DNA from: JBCCZC01 sp039188505
Lineage (GTDB): Bacteria; Pseudomonadota; Gammaproteobacteria; Xanthomonadales; SZUA-38
Length of the DNA: 7,468 bases
Direction of reading: 5' to 3'
NCBI GenBank assembly: GCA_039188505.1
Contig: JBCCZC010000283.1
Location: forward strand, 1 to 7,468
Part shown: positions 5,670 to 7,468 of the stretch, piece after piece
How the letters are laid out: each line of letters begins with the position of its first letter
How positions within the stretch are numbered: the first letter of the stretch is position 1
Notes under the pieces: generated by a model
Told to the model about the DNA's origin: nothing
Seen by the model: only the letters and a program-made list of their open reading frames with translations
Databases searched by the model: none
Position numbers and translations under genes: made by a program

Positions 5670-7468
5670 ATGAGAGCAGGGCGGCTGATCGTCCTCGGCC
5701 TGCTGGCCGTGCTGCCGGTCGGCAACGCCTGCGCTGCCAACCTGTTCGGGGTGGTCTCCGAGCGCAATTCGGCCGTGGCCGCGGAGGCATCGGAGCAGTT
5801 CGAGAAGCGCTTTCCGGACCATCAGGTCATACTCAGAACACCGCGACAGCTTGCGGGGCTGGACGATCGCACGATCAGTCGACTCCTGGCCGACGCCGAC
5901 GCGGTCCTGATCGCCGGTGTCTTCGGCGAAGATGCCGCACGCGTGGGTCGGCTGGTCGAGGCCGTGCCCGCCAGCAAACGGCTCTTCGCGGTGAGCTCCG
6001 CGAGCACCCTGGTGGAGCAGTCGAAGCAGCGCTTCGTCGCCGGGTCCTCGGTCTGGGACACGGCCAATGCGTACTGGCAGGGGCGGGGTGTCGACAATCT
6101 CGCGAACCTGTTCGCCTTTGCCTCCCAGGACCAGCCGCAGGGTATCCCGGAGCCACACCCGCTGCGACCGATCAGGTCCGGGGAAAGGCTCGGGCCGAAC
6201 GACGCGCCGCTGGTCGTCCTCTTCGACTACGAGACCGGCGATCTGGCCGGCAACGTCGATCTGCACGAGGCGCTCTGCGAGGCTCTGCTGGCGCACGATC
6301 TGGCCTGCCGATCCGTCTTCGCCGATTGGGGTTCGCCCAGCGCGGAGGCCCTCGAGCAGATCAGGTCGGAACCACCGGCGGCGGTGGTCATGCTGCAGGA
6401 CTTTGCCGTCGGGGGCAGTGATCGAGACCGCGCCACGGCGGCGCTGATGGCGCTGGACGTGCCGGTGCTCAAGGGCATTCGACTGAACGAGTCGGATCGA
6501 CGACGCTGGCAGCGCGGTTCCGAGGGCCTCCCGACCGACAGCGTCTACTACCGCGTCGCGATGCCCGAACTCTCGGGCACGAGCCAGCCCTTCGTGCTCG
6601 CCCTGAGCGAACCGCCGCGAATCGATCCGGTCTCCGGCATCGAGGTTCGCGTCACCGCGCCGGTCCCCGAAGAAGTGGCGAGCGCGAGCCGACGGATCGC
6701 GCGCTGGACGGCGCTGCAGCAGGCCGAGAATGCCGAGAAACGGCTCGCCATCGTGTACTACAACCACCCGCCGGGTCGGCACAACATCGGCGCGGACAAT
6801 CTCGATGTTCCGCAGAGCCTGTTCGAGATCCTCCAGCGCCTGCGGGCGGAGGGGTATGAGGTGGGCGAACTGCCCGAGTCGCCCGAGGCGCTCCTGGAGC
6901 AGATCCAGCAGGAGGCCGTGAACCTCCCGGAGAACAATGCTGCCCTCGTCGCGCTTCAGGAAGCCGGGCTGGGCCATCCGAGCGGCCCGTACCGCGCATG
7001 GCTGGGAACGCTCCCCGAGTGGACCCGCGCAGAGCTGATCGACGGCCCCCTGGCCGCCCTTGAGCACCGGGTCGACGAAGCGCTGGTAGCGCAGGATCTC
7101 GATGCCGCGAACGAGATCGTCGGCGCGGCGTTGCACGATATGGCCTACGTGATCGAAGGGGCGCCGGCGCGCTACCACGAGCGGGCCGAAGCGCTGCTGG
7201 ACCAGCTTCGCGATGCCTATACGGATCGGATCGGCGGACAGGGCGATGCGGCGGTCCTGGCGGACCTGACCCGCGCGCTCCAGAACCAGGGGATCGAGGG
7301 CCTCCGGGGCTGGGGGGCGGTGCCCGGCGCGGTGATGACGGTGGTGGATGAGTTCGTCTTTCCCCACCTGCGCTTCGGCAACGTGATCATCGCGCCCCAG
7401 CCGCCCCGCGGCTGGGAGGTGAACGAGGAGGTGCTGCACGCCAACCTCAGCGTGCCGCCAACGCACCA
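5670..7468 (+). CDS. Exported CobN/magnesium-chelatase-family protein, 3'-partial
   Basis: Seen: a plus-strand frame from ATG 5670 to the window end, 599 codons and no stop. CobN-family proteins are usually about 1,200-1,400 residues long, so roughly half is present. Residues 1-22 look like a Sec signal peptide (MRAGR n-region, hydrophobic core 6-17, cleavage ACA/ANL). A lipobox is poor (GNAC). CobN hallmarks follow: VAMPELSG (296-303), RIARWTALQQAENAEKRLAIV leading to NHPPGRHNIGAD (365-376), LDVPQSLFEILQRL, and FGNVIIAPQPPRGW (569-582) followed by LHANLSVPPTH at the edge. Known of the family: CobN is the large subunit that inserts cobalt into hydrogenobyrinic acid diamide, and ChlH does the same for Mg-porphyrin. 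CobN-like HmuS proteins occur in haem-uptake operons. Inference: an exported copy is unlikely to be the biosynthetic subunit and may handle a tetrapyrrole or its metal in the periplasm. ATG 5637 in the same frame is possible but lacks an SD and buries the signal peptide; an AGG sits 10 bases before 5670. Confidence 0.88.
   Translation, partial: MRAGRLIVLGLLAVLPVGNACAANLFGVVSERNSAVAAEASEQFEKRFPDHQVILRTPRQLAGLDDRTISRLLADADAVLIAGVFGEDAARVGRLVEAVPASKRLFAVSSASTLVEQSKQRFVAGSSVWDTANAYWQGRGVDNLANLFAFASQDQPQGIPEPHPLRPIRSGERLGPNDAPLVVLFDYETGDLAGNVDLHEALCEALLAHDLACRSVFADWGSPSAEALEQIRSEPPAAVVMLQDFAVGGSDRDRATAALMALDVPVLKGIRLNESDRRRWQRGSEGLPTDSVYYRVAMPELSGTSQPFVLALSEPPRIDPVSGIEVRVTAPVPEEVASASRRIARWTALQQAENAEKRLAIVYYNHPPGRHNIGADNLDVPQSLFEILQRLRAEGYEVGELPESPEALLEQIQQEAVNLPENNAALVALQEAGLGHPSGPYRAWLGTLPEWTRAELIDGPLAALEHRVDEALVAQDLDAANEIVGAALHDMAYVIEGAPARYHERAEALLDQLRDAYTDRIGGQGDAAVLADLTRALQNQGIEGLRGWGAVPGAVMTVVDEFVFPHLRFGNVIIAPQPPRGWEVNEEVLHANLSVPPTH

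Noticed and set aside
5544..7466. 640-codon open frame on the minus strand
   Set aside because: It lies opposite the CobN-like gene, has low-complexity Arg/Gly/His-rich translation and no recognisable domain. The plus-strand frame has family motifs and a signal peptide, so this is a codon-bias shadow.

Overview
High-GC bacterial DNA with strong codon bias, which leaves long open frames opposite most genes. Domain combinations and base composition suggest a proteobacterium, possibly a gammaproteobacterium of the Wenzhouxiangella/Xanthomonadales type. No rRNA or other phylogenetic marker is present, so this is an inference only. No tRNA, rRNA, CRISPR array, insertion sequence or convincing terminator was seen.

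Left part (1-2691, minus strand): a two-gene sensor/repressor operon. A BlaI/MecI-type repressor gene (2299-2691) has a strong Shine-Dalgarno. It overlaps by four bases (ATGA) a long M56/BlaR1-type membrane metalloprotease gene (2302 down to base 1), whose 3' end lies outside the window. Where BlaR1 carries a penicillin-binding sensor domain, this protein carries ankyrin-like repeats and a Cys-containing tail. The M56 frame has no stop inside the window, so a search requiring complete ORFs would miss it.

Middle (2692-2991): a divergent intergenic region that must hold the promoter of the repressor operon and that of the rightward gene. It has a 10-bp direct repeat and an ACTACTA motif that could be a BlaI half-site.

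Right part (2992-7468, plus strand): three genes in one direction. (1) A membrane-anchored LuxR-type regulator with about seven transmembrane segments and a C-terminal HTH. (2) A secreted SurE-family phosphatase/nucleotidase fused to a C-terminal PDZ domain, with Asp to Asn at one of the metal-binding positions. (3) After a 470-bp gap, the first ~600 codons of an exported CobN/Mg-chelatase-family protein, whose 3' end is cut by the window. Its frame is also open to the window end.

Most products act in or across the envelope: a protease-linked repressor, a membrane-tethered regulator, a periplasmic SurE-PDZ and a periplasmic CobN-like chelatase. Gene order does not prove that they form one pathway. 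The most unusual items are the ankyrin-sensor M56 protein, the SurE-PDZ fusion with its altered metal site, and the signal-peptide-bearing CobN homologue.
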